Shown here piece by piece: positions 33,745 through 43,087 of a DNA stretch of 64,000 bases. A model generated the notes under the pieces. That model made no database searches. It saw only the letters and a list, made by a program, of their open reading frames with translations, and was not told the DNA's origin. Made by a program: the position numbers and the translations under genes. Origin of the DNA: Anaerocolumna sedimenticola (GTDB lineage Bacteria; Bacillota; Clostridia; Lachnospirales; Lachnospiraceae); assembly GCF_009931695.1 (NCBI RefSeq), contig NZ_CP048000.1, forward strand, positions 5,436,436 through 5,500,435, in the 5' to 3' direction. Position 1 is the first letter of the stretch; every line of letters begins with the position of its first letter.

Positions 33745-35433
33745 TTATACAATGTCCCCAAATACATTCTCCTCCAATATTCCAAATCCCCAGTTCTGAT
33801 TCGGATAATTCATGGAACTGTCTCTTCTGGCACTGCTTGTTAAGATATATCTGATGAAGGTACAGTCCATGTTGGGCAGATTATTCTCTACAACTCCCCA
33901 CTCCATTAATCTTGCGGCAATCCCTGCTGCATAGGCACATGCCATACTTGTACCGGTGAAATAAGCAAACTGGTCAATACCGGTAGGGATAACCATATTG
34001 ACACCTGGTGCAGTTATATCCGGCTTCGGTTCATTTGTTTTCGTAAAACCTCTGCTGGAATAATAATATAATTCAAGAACCACCGGATTATATGCTGTCA
34101 CTGTTATTATATTAACTGTATTTGCCGGTATGGAAAGTGTTGTATTGATATCCGGATTCATAAAATATATATTTCTTAAAAACTGATGCAAAGGTAACCA
34201 GATATGAAAACGGTTTACTAAATCATGAGAGCCTGAAACCTGAAAGCTCCAAACTCCCTGAGCAGCATTTTGAAACCGGAATAAAATTAATTGTGAACCT
34301 GCAAAAGGTTCCTGTAAGCGGTTATCAATATAAATGACTGTATCATTATAATAAACAGGTATCGTATTTAATTGTTTATAGCTACGGGAAACGTGATAGA
34401 CAAAATCACCATTTGGGGCAAAAATATCAACCGCTAACAGATTAGGCGGATACCCCCATAACTCCATTGAAAAATTCTCATTTTCTGAACCTATATTTAA
34501 TTCCGCTATATTATATATGTTGGGTGAACCAATTTCACCATAATAATGCCCATAACGATTTCCTTCATCCCCGGCTGCAACTATAACAGCAACCCCGGGT
34601 AATTCTCCGACCTCAGATATATATCTGCTTATAAAATCTTCGCCTATATGAGAGCCCTGATTACAGCCCAATCCAACAGCAATTACTATTGGACGATGTA
34701 AACTCTTAGCGACCTGCAGCAGATACTTAATACCCATCATTACATCATTTTCCTGGTAGCATAAAGCTTCTTCAGATATACCAAAAAATTCTTTCAGATA
34801 AGGCTTGGCAGGTTTCAGTTTTACGGCAACTATTTCTGCTTTTGGTGCCGTTCCTGAAAAACTGAACTGATTACTATTAAAACCGGCAGCAACTGCGGCC
34901 ATTGCTGTTCCCTGGCCGTTTATCTCCGTACTTGGTACAATTGATAATGGATCTTTCGACTGAAGTGCCAGATTAATCTCTTCCCTGCCATATTCAGTTC
35001 CATAATAAAAATCTGCAGGATACCTGTCAGGGCTTTCAATGGTCTGATCCCATATTGACACTATCCTGGTTGTATTATTGTCATATTGAAATGCTTTATT
35101 ACGGTATTCTATTCCTCCGTCGACAAATCCGATCAGAACTCCCTCTCCATCATAATCATAAGCGGGTAAGTTTTGTATATAATAATTACCATCCAGTTCA
35201 GTTGCCCGCTCGAACATTAACCCATAACACTTTGGAATGGAAGCATAACCATATTTATATACGGCATTATAAGTCATTTCGCTTACAGGTATATTCAAAA
35301 CTGCATACCGTTGGTTTATAATATTATAGGATGCATTGGGATATTGAGCTAATATTCCCATATCATAATTATAATCAATAATTAAATCAGCATATTCATC
35401 ACTGGTTATTTTAAATCGCTCAGACTCAGTCAT
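33745..35433 (-). CDS. Subtilisin-like S8 pseudoprotease (Csp-like)
   Basis: 562 residues, S8 fold with no signal peptide. Catalytic Asp105 (FVDGGI) and Ser496 (GTSMACAYAAG) are present, but the catalytic His is Gln174 (NGQGT instead of GHGT) and the oxyanion Asn is Asp (AAGDEG). The enzyme is therefore probably inactive. The insert between Asp and Ser and the absence of a signal peptide fit the Csp proteases of clostridial spores, among which CspC and CspA are pseudoproteases needed for germination. A germination signalling role is inference. Confidence 0.85.
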   Translation of the reverse strand: MTESERFKITSDEYADLIIDYNYDMGILAQYPNASYNIINQRYAVLNIPVSEMTYNAVYKYGYASIPKCYGLMFERATELDGNYYIQNLPAYDYDGEGVLIGFVDGGIEYRNKAFQYDNNTTRIVSIWDQTIESPDRYPADFYYGTEYGREEINLALQSKDPLSIVPSTEINGQGTAMAAVAAGFNSNQFSFSGTAPKAEIVAVKLKPAKPYLKEFFGISEEALCYQENDVMMGIKYLLQVAKSLHRPIVIAVGLGCNQGSHIGEDFISRYISEVGELPGVAVIVAAGDEGNRYGHYYGEIGSPNIYNIAELNIGSENENFSMELWGYPPNLLAVDIFAPNGDFVYHVSRSYKQLNTIPVYYNDTVIYIDNRLQEPFAGSQLILFRFQNAAQGVWSFQVSGSHDLVNRFHIWLPLHQFLRNIYFMNPDINTTLSIPANTVNIITVTAYNPVVLELYYYSSRGFTKTNEPKPDITAPGVNMVIPTGIDQFAYFTGTSMACAYAAGIAARLMEWGVVENNLPNMDCTFIRYILTSSARRDSSMNYPNQNWGFGILEENVFGDIV

Positions 35434-35633
35434 AGTTATTCTATTCTCGAAATATCAGTTTGTTAATTCTATGAATTTTGTTATATAATGATGACTAAAT
35501 CAGTCCATTCTCTTTTGTTATGTAATCACACCCCGTACTGCTTTTCCGTAACCGTCCATTGGAAATATCAAACCTCCAAAAACAGTAATCGGATTCACAC
35601 AGTACCGGCAGAATCATAAGTTCGGATACCGCT

Positions 35634-36467
35634 TCAGTATGGAAGATCGGACTTGTTACCAGCTTTTAAAAAGTTTAATATCAGCTTATTCACCACTTCC
35701 GGTTTATCCTGATTGGAATTATGACCGGCATCTTCAACCATATGAAACGTACAATTGGAATCACTTTGCGCCCAGGTTTTCATTACCTTTTTAATGTTAC
35801 CTAATTGGTCTTCCTCACCGCAAAGTAATAATACCGGATGCCGGAATCTAAACTCTATATCCTCCTTTAGACAGCCGGTTAATGACATCATAACATCAAT
35901 AAAAGTCTCTTTTTCCAACCGGCTAAAGCACGCTTTTACATACTCCTTTACGTAATCTGTCGTTCCGCAGGCTTCGCTGCTTTGTTTGATCAATTGCTTC
36001 CAGGGGTAACAGTGGAACAGAAAATTGGAACATTTCAATAAACATTTTTCCACCATTGTTAATTTACCTGTATTTTTTGTACAATCTATCAAAATTAACT
36101 TTGTTATGTATTCCGGATAATTATAAGCAATTTCCTGGGCCAGATTACCTCCCATGGACTGCCCTATCAGAACAGCCTCATCGATCCCGTAGATTTTATA
36201 TAATCTTTTCATGTCGCTTACCATATCTTCAAAGCGGAATTTCTGCCCTTTTTTTAGTTTTGAAAGACCATGGCCTCGGGCATCCCAGGTGATTAAATGA
36301 TAGGCAGAATCAAATATTTTATATTGTTCCTTGAACATTTCATGATCGATACCTGCGCCGTGTAAGAAAATAACCCACTTATTCTCGGATCCCTTTTGGT
36401 ACCAATAATGAATTTCACAGTTAAGATTCTGGAATGTTAAATGCTCAAAATTATTCCCATCTCTCAT
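35634..36467 (-). CDS. Alpha/beta hydrolase
   Basis: 277 residues. Oxyanion motif FLHGAGID, nucleophile Ser104 in IGQSMGGN, acid in LLLCGEEDQLG, and His in VEDAGHNSNQDKP. Esterase or lipase-like, with cytoplasmic localisation since no signal is seen. It is divergent from the membrane protein at 36627. AGGTGTG precedes the ATG. Confidence 0.9.
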   Translation of the reverse strand: MRDGNNFEHLTFQNLNCEIHYWYQKGSENKWVIFLHGAGIDHEMFKEQYKIFDSAYHLITWDARGHGLSKLKKGQKFRFEDMVSDMKRLYKIYGIDEAVLIGQSMGGNLAQEIAYNYPEYITKLILIDCTKNTGKLTMVEKCLLKCSNFLFHCYPWKQLIKQSSEACGTTDYVKEYVKACFSRLEKETFIDVMMSLTGCLKEDIEFRFRHPVLLLCGEEDQLGNIKKVMKTWAQSDSNCTFHMVEDAGHNSNQDKPEVVNKLILNFLKAGNKSDLPY

Positions 36468-36626
36468 AATTTACACACCTTTCCTCCGGTTTACTATCAT
36501 AAAGCCCTGATGGACATAAAAATATTTAAATATAGTGTTTAAAAAAATTTTTAAATAAAACAATATTTTAATACTATTTTACAAGCATTTACTATATATT
36601 TATACAAAAACTTCTGGAGCATTCCA

Positions 36627-37331
36627 TTGAATAAATTCAGTAAAATAATTATAGTATTGGTTGGTGCAATCTTATTTACAGTTTTTATTTATTTTCTATA
36701 TCACATAGCCGATAATCAAATGACCAGCGTACCTTTACTTATTATGGCAGGGATTTTTTTGTATATATTAATTTTAAGTATATTATTTTTATTTATTAAT
36801 ACGGATTATAAAACTTCAAGCAATGAAGTAAGTGATTATTATGCCGCATTACGTCAGTCTCTCATTATAAACAATTATCAACTGACAAAGAGTGAAAGCA
36901 AAGAATCCGGTACTCAAGCCGCTACAGATATTTTAGAACTCATGTCAATCAATATGGCTGAAATTAAAGAGTATTATGTATTAAGTAAAAACATGGCTAA
37001 AAGTTCCTTTAAACTCTCCGTATCCATGTGTTTACTGGGTTTTACGTTGATCACTTCCTCCATAATTTTCATATTTGCAATGGATATTACCATTGGCTCC
37101 GCTATCATACCGGCAATTGGAGGTGTTATAGTAGAAGTAGTTGCAGGTACTTCTCTTTTTGTTTACAGGCAATCATTAGAACAATTAAATAAATATTATG
37201 AAGCTTTACACGAAAATGAACGTTTTCTTTCCGTTGTTAATATCACAGATAAAATATCTCCGGAAAAAAAAGATGATGTCTATCAGGAGATAATCAAAAG
37301 CCAGTTAAACTATAAAGATATGATTAGTTAA
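36627..37331 (+). CDS. Membrane protein with TRADD-N-associated-type two-helix domain
   Basis: 234 residues from a TTG start with CTGGAG at 36615-36619. Helices at ~6-28, 37-57, 129-151 and 158-180. The C-terminal half, KNMAKSSFKLSVSMCLLGF, then GGVIVEVVAGTSLFVYRQSL and EQLNKYYEALHENERFL, resembles the TRADD-N-associated membrane domain found beside death-like and conflict-system proteins. The family call is from pattern memory. No partner gene was recognised nearby. Confidence 0.6.
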   Translation: MNKFSKIIIVLVGAILFTVFIYFLYHIADNQMTSVPLLIMAGIFLYILILSILFLFINTDYKTSSNEVSDYYAALRQSLIINNYQLTKSESKESGTQAATDILELMSINMAEIKEYYVLSKNMAKSSFKLSVSMCLLGFTLITSSIIFIFAMDITIGSAIIPAIGGVIVEVVAGTSLFVYRQSLEQLNKYYEALHENERFLSVVNITDKISPEKKDDVYQEIIKSQLNYKDMIS

Positions 37332-37363
37332 TAATGGGGATTACTGCATTCAATTTAAAATCA

Positions 37364-37927
37364 TTAAATGAATGCAGTTTCTTCCCATTGTGCTTTGGTT
37401 ATTCCGTAATGAACCACATCATGGAATTTCCCTTTTATTTTAACTTCTTCTATAGCCACTCCTTCCAATCTCATCCCGTTCTTCTTCATAACCCTGCCGG
37501 AGCCTTCATTTCCCATATAATGAGTTGCTTCCACACGGTTTAATTCCAGCTTTGTAAAGCAGAAATTTAAAATGGTAGTTAAAGCCTCCGTCATATACCC
37601 ATGATTCCAATAATTACGATTAAGTACATATCCAAAACTTGCTTTTTCGTGTTGAGGTTCGATACGAATATCAATACATCCAATACATAAGTCATTTTCC
37701 TTTAATGCAACAGCATATACTCCGGGTTTAGAATAGTATGCCATAATGACTCTTTCTGCTGCATTCGGGTCGGTTATTCCGGTCCAAACAAGGTACTTTA
37801 ACGTCTGACTATCACTTCCGTAAGCTAAAACTGCTTCTTTATCTTTGATGTTAAATTTTCTGAGTAATAAACGATTGGTTTCTAATTCTGTATTTTTTCT
37901 TATTATCTCGTTATAATTACTTTTCAT
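37364..37927 (-). CDS. GNAT acetyltransferase (RimJ-like)
   Basis: 187 residues: TNRLLLRKFNIKDKEAVLAY at the start, FGYVLNRNYWNHGYMTEALT as the acetyl-CoA loop and LNRVEATHYMGNEGSGRVM following. These are the marks of RimJ/RimL acetyltransferases acting on protein or antibiotic amino groups. Converges with the + gene ending at 37331. Confidence 0.9.
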   Translation of the reverse strand: MKSNYNEIIRKNTELETNRLLLRKFNIKDKEAVLAYGSDSQTLKYLVWTGITDPNAAERVIMAYYSKPGVYAVALKENDLCIGCIDIRIEPQHEKASFGYVLNRNYWNHGYMTEALTTILNFCFTKLELNRVEATHYMGNEGSGRVMKKNGMRLEGVAIEEVKIKGKFHDVVHYGITKAQWEETAFI

Positions 37928-38066
37928 TAAATCACCTGATATGATAACCTTTCCTTTAAAGCCAAAAATCTTATTCTTAGATTATCTGACTTCCTGATTA
38001 AATTAATAATAATACATATTTTGGTAATTATCAATCCTAATAAAGTCTTTTTCAGTTAATCTTAAT

Positions 38067-38108
38067 AATGCACTCTTAATACAGCTTTAACTGTACCAAG
38101 AGTGCATT
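38067..38108. terminator. Hairpin in the 37928-38326 gap
   Basis: AATGCACTCTT pairs with AAGAGTGCATT over 11 bp. It is the first of four stem-loops in this 400-bp gap, which has no gene. Confidence 0.6.
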
Positions 38109-38144
38109 TATATGTAATATTCTTTTTAATCTGAGATAAGAAAA

Positions 38145-38162
38145 AGTCTGACTTGTCAGACT
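38145..38162 (-). terminator. Short stem with U-run (minus strand)
   Basis: AGTCTGAC and GTCAGACT form an 8-bp stem with a 2-nt loop, followed by TTTTT on the minus strand. A diverged copy of the same region (AAGTCCGGGTTTGCCAGACTC..GGCTGACA) lies at 38930-38973. Confidence 0.6.
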
Positions 38163-38229
38163 CTGGTGCTGACACGCTGTCATTTTAGTGACAATTTCAT
38201 CTTAAGCGTCATGCCCATCCCCCGGAGGG

Positions 38230-38294
38230 TTTTATCTCATAGGACGAACTTTCCTATGGGATAAAAAAACTACCGACTTTATCCGTAGGTAGTT
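38230..38294 (-). terminator. Tandem terminators after the YvyF-like gene
   Basis: AACTACC/GGTAGTT (38268-38294) is followed on the minus strand by TTTTTTTATCCC, a clear rho-independent terminator 33 bp past the stop at 38327. A second stem TTTTATC.CATAGG/CCTATG.GATAAAA is at 38230-38265. Confidence 0.8.
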
Positions 38295-38326
38295 CTGGTT
38301 CCCCTTATTATATTGTAATATACCTG

Positions 38327-38758
38327 TTATGTACGGTCTAAGAATCTCATTCTACCCTGGTTTGGATTTTTCGGTTTTTCTCCAATTTGAAAATCATCGA
38401 TGTTCATTTCATGCCGCATTTCATTACTTAATGAATCTGCACATTCCCGGCAAAGTCTTCCAAACTTTATATTGGTTCCACAAATTTCACAATTTAAAAA
38501 AATAACTGAACCATCTGGAATAACCAGTCTTCCGTCTTTTAAATAGCTTTTAATTCTGGCTATTTTAACTCCTGTTTCCTTTGATACCTGCATGATTGTT
38601 GCTGAAAGATTTTCATAGATATAATCTTTGACAATTTCAAATTCCGCCTCGTCTTCTGCTTTACAGGCTGCACAAATGCATTTGCCAACCCCTGTAAACA
38701 GAAACATTTTCCCGCATCTTTTACATTCCCGGATTTCTCCACTCTTATTCAGATCCAT
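38327..38758 (-). CDS. YvyF-like flagellar-region protein
   Basis: 143 residues. An N-terminal zinc-finger pair (CKRCGKMFLF, CICAACKAEDE), a central helix-turn-helix (SATIMQVSKETGVKIARIKS) and a C-terminal CEICG..CREC pair match the YvyF/TIGR03826 family encoded near flagellar genes. No flagellar genes are in the window. AGAGTGG precedes the ATG. Confidence 0.82.
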   Translation of the reverse strand: MDLNKSGEIRECKRCGKMFLFTGVGKCICAACKAEDEAEFEIVKDYIYENLSATIMQVSKETGVKIARIKSYLKDGRLVIPDGSVIFLNCEICGTNIKFGRLCRECADSLSNEMRHEMNIDDFQIGEKPKNPNQGRMRFLDRT

Positions 38759-38967
38759 AAAGTCACCACTCTCTTAGGCCATTAGTCATAGAATCAATTT
38801 GGCAAATAATATATTATGTCCTAAATATTGTTAAATTACTTTTCAATTATATATTCTGTATGAAATGTTTGTCAAACGATTTATTATTATTCAAGCAAAA
38901 AAAAGCCAGATTTCCTATAAACATAACAATAAGTCCGGGTTTGCCAGACTCCGGGGCTGACATACAG

Positions 38968-39567
38968 TTATTTCATTAATATAATTCCTGTACCGGCTTC
39001 TACAATAAGACGGTTAGCAGCTTTAAATTGTTCTGCACAAAGGCGGTCAAATAGCTGACCCGGTTTCATGTGGATGGGTATTACATGTTTAGCTCCTATA
39101 ATTTCAGCACATTTTGTGGCTTCCTCAGGATTCATATTATAAATACCGTCAATAGGCAGTACCGCATAATCTAATTGATACGCAGGTATCTTATCAGCCA
39201 TAAAGTCAGTAACGGACGTATCACCGGAAGCATAAAAGGAAATGGAATCAAAACGTAAGATATACCCTACGCACTCGGATCTGCTGTGATTACGATTGTA
39301 GGCAGGTACGGATTCAATCTCCACATCCTTTATGGTAAATTTATGATAAATTCCGCCCTCTAAGGCTTCCTGATCCGTTATAATGGTACATTCCTCTTTT
39401 TTAGCTGCCAGTTCAATACGGTTGTGGTCACCGTGTTCATGGGTTACCAATATTATATCTGCCGCCAGATTATAACCTCCACCGGCATAAGGGTCAACAT
39501 AAATTACAGTTCCTTTATCGGTTGTAAGGCGAAAACTTCCATGCCCTTGAAAATAAAATTCAGCCAT
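38968..39567 (-). CDS. MBL-fold metal-dependent hydrolase
   Basis: 199 residues. Metal motif VTHEHGDHN, then NRNHSRSECVGYILR, ASGDTSVTD and VIPIHMKPG, as in UlaG/YtkL-type hydrolases. Short form, cytoplasmic. Natural substrate unknown. Transcript end possibly at the hairpins at 38905-38945. Confidence 0.92.
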   Translation of the reverse strand: MAEFYFQGHGSFRLTTDKGTVIYVDPYAGGGYNLAADIILVTHEHGDHNRIELAAKKEECTIITDQEALEGGIYHKFTIKDVEIESVPAYNRNHSRSECVGYILRFDSISFYASGDTSVTDFMADKIPAYQLDYAVLPIDGIYNMNPEEATKCAEIIGAKHVIPIHMKPGQLFDRLCAEQFKAANRLIVEAGTGIILMK

Positions 39568-39712
39568 ATTATATTCCTTTCACCACTATTTTCTCAGATG
39601 TTGGTAAAATGCATTATTGACATTTCCAGTCCCTAATATTCAAGACATAACTTATTCCGTCTATTATAGCACGAAAGTTAATTTTTGTAAATCGGCGGCA
39701 ACTTATAATACA

Positions 39713-40108
39713 TCAGCTTTTGCGAATAAATTCCGCCTTGCATTTCGGGCATGTTATACAGATTTTACCTTTCCCTTTTGGTACACGGATTTTTTGCTTA
39801 CAGGTAGGACATACATATATATGGTAATTCTTATTCTGCATTCTACGGGTATTTGCTCTCTGAAAATATCCAAAAAACCGATTTTTAAAAACTAAAAATT
39901 TCTGATTCTCATTGTATCGCTTATTTATATTTCTTGAAAACACTCGAAAATAACATATAATCAATATGATAAAAGGTATTATTTCTATTATCCTGTTTCT
40001 GAAAAAAACCGATGGGAGCATAATAATTATGGCAATCCACATTAAAAATTTTCCTAAGTCATCTACACCATATCTGCCCATCATAAATCTTCTGATTTTA
40101 TCCTGCAT
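39713..40108 (-). CDS. Two-helix membrane protein with zinc ribbon
   Basis: 131 residues from the ATG at 40108 (MQDKIRRFMMGRYG), with GGAGG eleven bases before it. Two hydrophobic helices at ~20-55, a basic linker, then a CPTCKQKIRVPKGKGKICI..CPKC zinc ribbon and a basic tail. Similar small proteins are common in Lachnospiraceae with no known role. Confidence 0.8.
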   Translation of the reverse strand: MQDKIRRFMMGRYGVDDLGKFLMWIAIIIMLPSVFFRNRIIEIIPFIILIICYFRVFSRNINKRYNENQKFLVFKNRFFGYFQRANTRRMQNKNYHIYVCPTCKQKIRVPKGKGKICITCPKCKAEFIRKS

Positions 40109-40142
40109 AATGAAACCTGCCTCCATTAATTTATATTACTTT

Positions 40143-40294
40143 CAGGTAATTGTGAAATTATTTAGGTTTTAAATATATATACCATATTATTCATATCATT
40201 TCATGCTTCAGTGGACTTAAGGCCAGATTCTGCTCTGAAATGATATGAATGCTTCGGTATTATAATTACGAAACACTTGTTTTGCAATTACCTA
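40143..40294. mobile_element. 152-bp MITE-like element, copy 2
   Basis: Left end CAGGTAATTGTGAAAT and right end TGTTTTGCAATTACCTA match the ends of copy 1 (2956-3106). The interior ACCATATTATTCATATCATTT is mirrored by AAATGATATGAATGC..GGTAT. It fills most of the 40109-40433 gap upstream of the zinc-ribbon gene and past the ABC-F stop. Confidence 0.7.
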
Positions 40295-40433
40295 TTTATA
40301 TTACTTCCTGTAAATCAACATACAGCCATATTGGGTTCTTGTCAATGCTTTCACTGCATTGTTTATTTACTTTTAATATATCGGATTATTTGTTTGTAAA
40401 TTATTTATAATTTTACAGGTAATATTAATTAAA

Positions 40434-42539
40434 TTACAGCTGACAGCTCTCCCAATTATCATAAGCCAATTTGAGTTTATGTTCCGTCGTTTCCTTTTTA
40501 AGATAGAGCTCTCTCAGATAAACAACATCGGAGTTAAATTTATTCATTTCCTCCTCAAGGTATTTTAACTCAGTTTCCATCTCATCAATTTCTTTTTCCA
40601 GGATTTCTATTTTTCTTTCTGAAACTTTTTTTACCTTATCCCGTAGTATTTCTCTTTCTTGCTGCTTATTTAGATTCTTGCCCTGATGTCCAAAATTATT
40701 TTCCTGCTGAAAAAGCCCAGCATTATTTTTTTCTCTGCTGCCCTTTCCATTGTCTTTTAAACTAATGTCTTCCTTCCCTTTTTTTATGTCCTTACTCCTA
40801 TTATATTCGCTTTCCGGTAAGGCTTTCGCTTCGCTTTCCTTTTGAGTTTCTTCCAGGTAATAGTTGTAATCCCCCTGATAAATCTTAAGATTGCCGTCTC
40901 TTATTGTTATTATCTTATCTGCCACTTTATTGATAAAATAGCGGTCATGGGATACAAACAGCAGTGTGCCTTCAAACTCAGTTAAGGTTTCCTCTAATAC
41001 CTCTCTGGAATCAATATCCAGATGGTTGGTCGGTTCATCTAAAATCATAAAATTTACTTTTTCAAAGGTTAAGGAACATAATTTAAGCCTGCTTTTTTCA
41101 CCTCCTGATAAAATCTTTATCTTCTTATTCACATCCTCTTTCATAAATAACACCCTGGCAAGCTGGTTTCTGGCTGTCTCGTACGTTATATTATGAAAAT
41201 CAGCAAAATACTCTAATATGGTCAGTTCTTCGTCTTTAAATGCAACCTGCTGAGGAAGATATCCGATTTTGACCTGTGAGCCTATTTTTATATAACCGGA
41301 ATCCGGTTTTATTTCCCCTAATATCAGTTTCAGTAACGTTGTTTTACCACAGCCGTTTTTTCCGATAATGCAGGCACTATCCTGATAAAAGACAGGAAGA
41401 TTGATATCTTTCAATAAAGATACCTTTTCATAGGATTTACTGATATTTTCCGTTTTCACTACAATCTTACCGGAACGGTCAGCATTGTCCTGATTAAACC
41501 GTATCCTTCTGCTATTTAGAACAGGTTTGTCAAGTTTTTCTATCTTCTCCAATCGTTTTTCCAGTTCTTTTGCTCTTTTAAACATTTTATCACTGTCCCG
41601 CATTTCTCCCCAGATGCGGTAACGCTCTATCTGTTTTTCCATCTGTTCCATCTTTTTTTGCTGGTTTATATAATTTTTATATTCAATTAAAAACCTTCTC
41701 TCTTTTTCAAGAACATAATAACTATAATTACCCATATAGATATCAGCCCGGTCAACTTTAAGTTCCACGATTTTACCCGTTACACTGTCTAAGAAATACC
41801 GGTCATGGGATATAATAAGCACCGATCCTTTATAATTTTTTAGGAAGCCCTCCAGCCATTCTACTGTTTCTAGGTCTAAATGGTTGGTCGGTTCGTCAAG
41901 CAGCAGAATGTCCGGTTCTTCTAATAATATTTTGGCTAAAATCACCCTGGTTTTTTCCCCGCCGCTTAATTGGCTGAAATACATCTCTTTTAATGAATCC
42001 GTTATTTTTAACCCCTCTGTTATTTTATTTATTTTGGTCTCTAATTCATAACCGCCTTCTAATTCATATTGTTCTGATAATCGTCCATAAGAACGGACTG
42101 CTCTCTCCAGAGTATCTCCATCAAGACTTCCTAACTGATATTCTAATTCATTCATTTTACTTTTTATCTCAAATACGTTTGAAAAAGCCATCCGAATGAC
42201 GTCCAAGGATTTGGTATTTTCATTATAAATGGGTATTTGATTTAAGTAACCCACTTTACAGCCTTTTCTAAGATTAATTTCTCCGCCCTGGCTATCTTCC
42301 GTATTTTCCTGTAAAAATGGAAGACCATTTATCCTGTTTACCCCTTCTGTGTCCGGGCTGCCTGGCTGCGTATTATCAAGATACCTGCCCATAATTATTT
42401 TCATTAGGGTTGTTTTACCACAGCCGTTTTTTCCGATTAGACCGACTCTTTCACCAGTTTTTATATCAAAGGTGATGTTTTCAAATATTTTATTTGCTCC
42501 GTAAAATTTCATTAAATTATTAATACTTAATTCTATCAT
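40434..42539 (-). CDS. ABC-F family ATPase (tandem NBDs)
   Basis: 701 residues with two nucleotide-binding domains and no membrane segments. Walker A GKNGCGKTT occurs in both halves, signatures are LSGGEKTR and LSGGEKSR, and Walker B is ILLLDEPTNHLD then MILDEPTNHLD. The linker (residues ~280-340) is the ribosome-reaching P-site motif. NBD1 carries an odd ~35-residue Pro/Asn/Gly-rich insert after the Walker A region (residues ~54-88), and the C-terminus has a polar stretch then a coiled coil. Role: ribosome protection or translation rescue; resistance profile unknown. Confidence 0.93.
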   Translation of the reverse strand: MIELSINNLMKFYGANKIFENITFDIKTGERVGLIGKNGCGKTTLMKIIMGRYLDNTQPGSPDTEGVNRINGLPFLQENTEDSQGGEINLRKGCKVGYLNQIPIYNENTKSLDVIRMAFSNVFEIKSKMNELEYQLGSLDGDTLERAVRSYGRLSEQYELEGGYELETKINKITEGLKITDSLKEMYFSQLSGGEKTRVILAKILLEEPDILLLDEPTNHLDLETVEWLEGFLKNYKGSVLIISHDRYFLDSVTGKIVELKVDRADIYMGNYSYYVLEKERRFLIEYKNYINQQKKMEQMEKQIERYRIWGEMRDSDKMFKRAKELEKRLEKIEKLDKPVLNSRRIRFNQDNADRSGKIVVKTENISKSYEKVSLLKDINLPVFYQDSACIIGKNGCGKTTLLKLILGEIKPDSGYIKIGSQVKIGYLPQQVAFKDEELTILEYFADFHNITYETARNQLARVLFMKEDVNKKIKILSGGEKSRLKLCSLTFEKVNFMILDEPTNHLDIDSREVLEETLTEFEGTLLFVSHDRYFINKVADKIITIRDGNLKIYQGDYNYYLEETQKESEAKALPESEYNRSKDIKKGKEDISLKDNGKGSREKNNAGLFQQENNFGHQGKNLNKQQEREILRDKVKKVSERKIEILEKEIDEMETELKYLEEEMNKFNSDVVYLRELYLKKETTEHKLKLAYDNWESCQL

Positions 42540-42664
42540 AGTTTTCTACCCTATACAGTACGGCCAATTAATTCGAAGAACTTTCAACACCTAAATCACC
42601 AAATTAATCTCCCACTGTCTATGCCTTTCTTTTTATTCTGCTTTTAACTTACCCCGGACGTAAA

Positions 42665-42694
42665 AAATCCCAAAGCCACTAAGCTTTGGGATTT
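42665..42694 (-). terminator. Hairpin with U-run in the ABC-F/Idh gap
   Basis: AAATCCCAAAGC pairs with GCTTTGGGATTT, followed by TTTTTTA on the minus strand. The rest of the 42540-43087 gap between this and 42993 shows no gene or further structure. Confidence 0.75.
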
Positions 42695-42992
42695 CGTAAT
42701 ATCAGACACTGCCTGTTAAGGGTGCCGTTATTTATTATTATAATTACAGACCGTTAACAAAGAATGTTAATAGGAACTCTCCAAAATTCTTATATGGTTT
42801 CTATTGTATCTATTAAATTTGGACGCACTTCTAGCCTTAACCTTAAAAGTTGCGATCATAATAGATTCCAATTTTACCCATCTAAGTGTTTGGTTCATTC
42901 TTGTTAAGTCCTTTCATAAGATATACAATGTTATAATATGCTAAAAGCCGGATTTCGTCAAGGATAATTTTCTGTAACTGTACGGAGATGTG

Positions 42993-43026
42993 TGTTACAG
43001 TTCAACCACAAGGCTGAACTGTAACA
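42993..43026 (-). terminator. Terminator after the Gfo/Idh gene
   Basis: TGTTACAGTTCA pairs perfectly with TGAACTGTAACA over 12 bp, 62 bp past the stop. Confidence 0.75.
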
Positions 43027-43087
43027 AATGTTAGAATAATTTATGAATTCTCGTTAATCATCCGTTGTTATAATCATTATATATAAC

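Noticed and set aside
37928..38326. Possible riboswitch because of four stem-loops in a row
   Set aside because: They lie downstream of the YvyF-like gene and far upstream of the GNAT start, and the clear one is a terminator; no known aptamer motif was seen.
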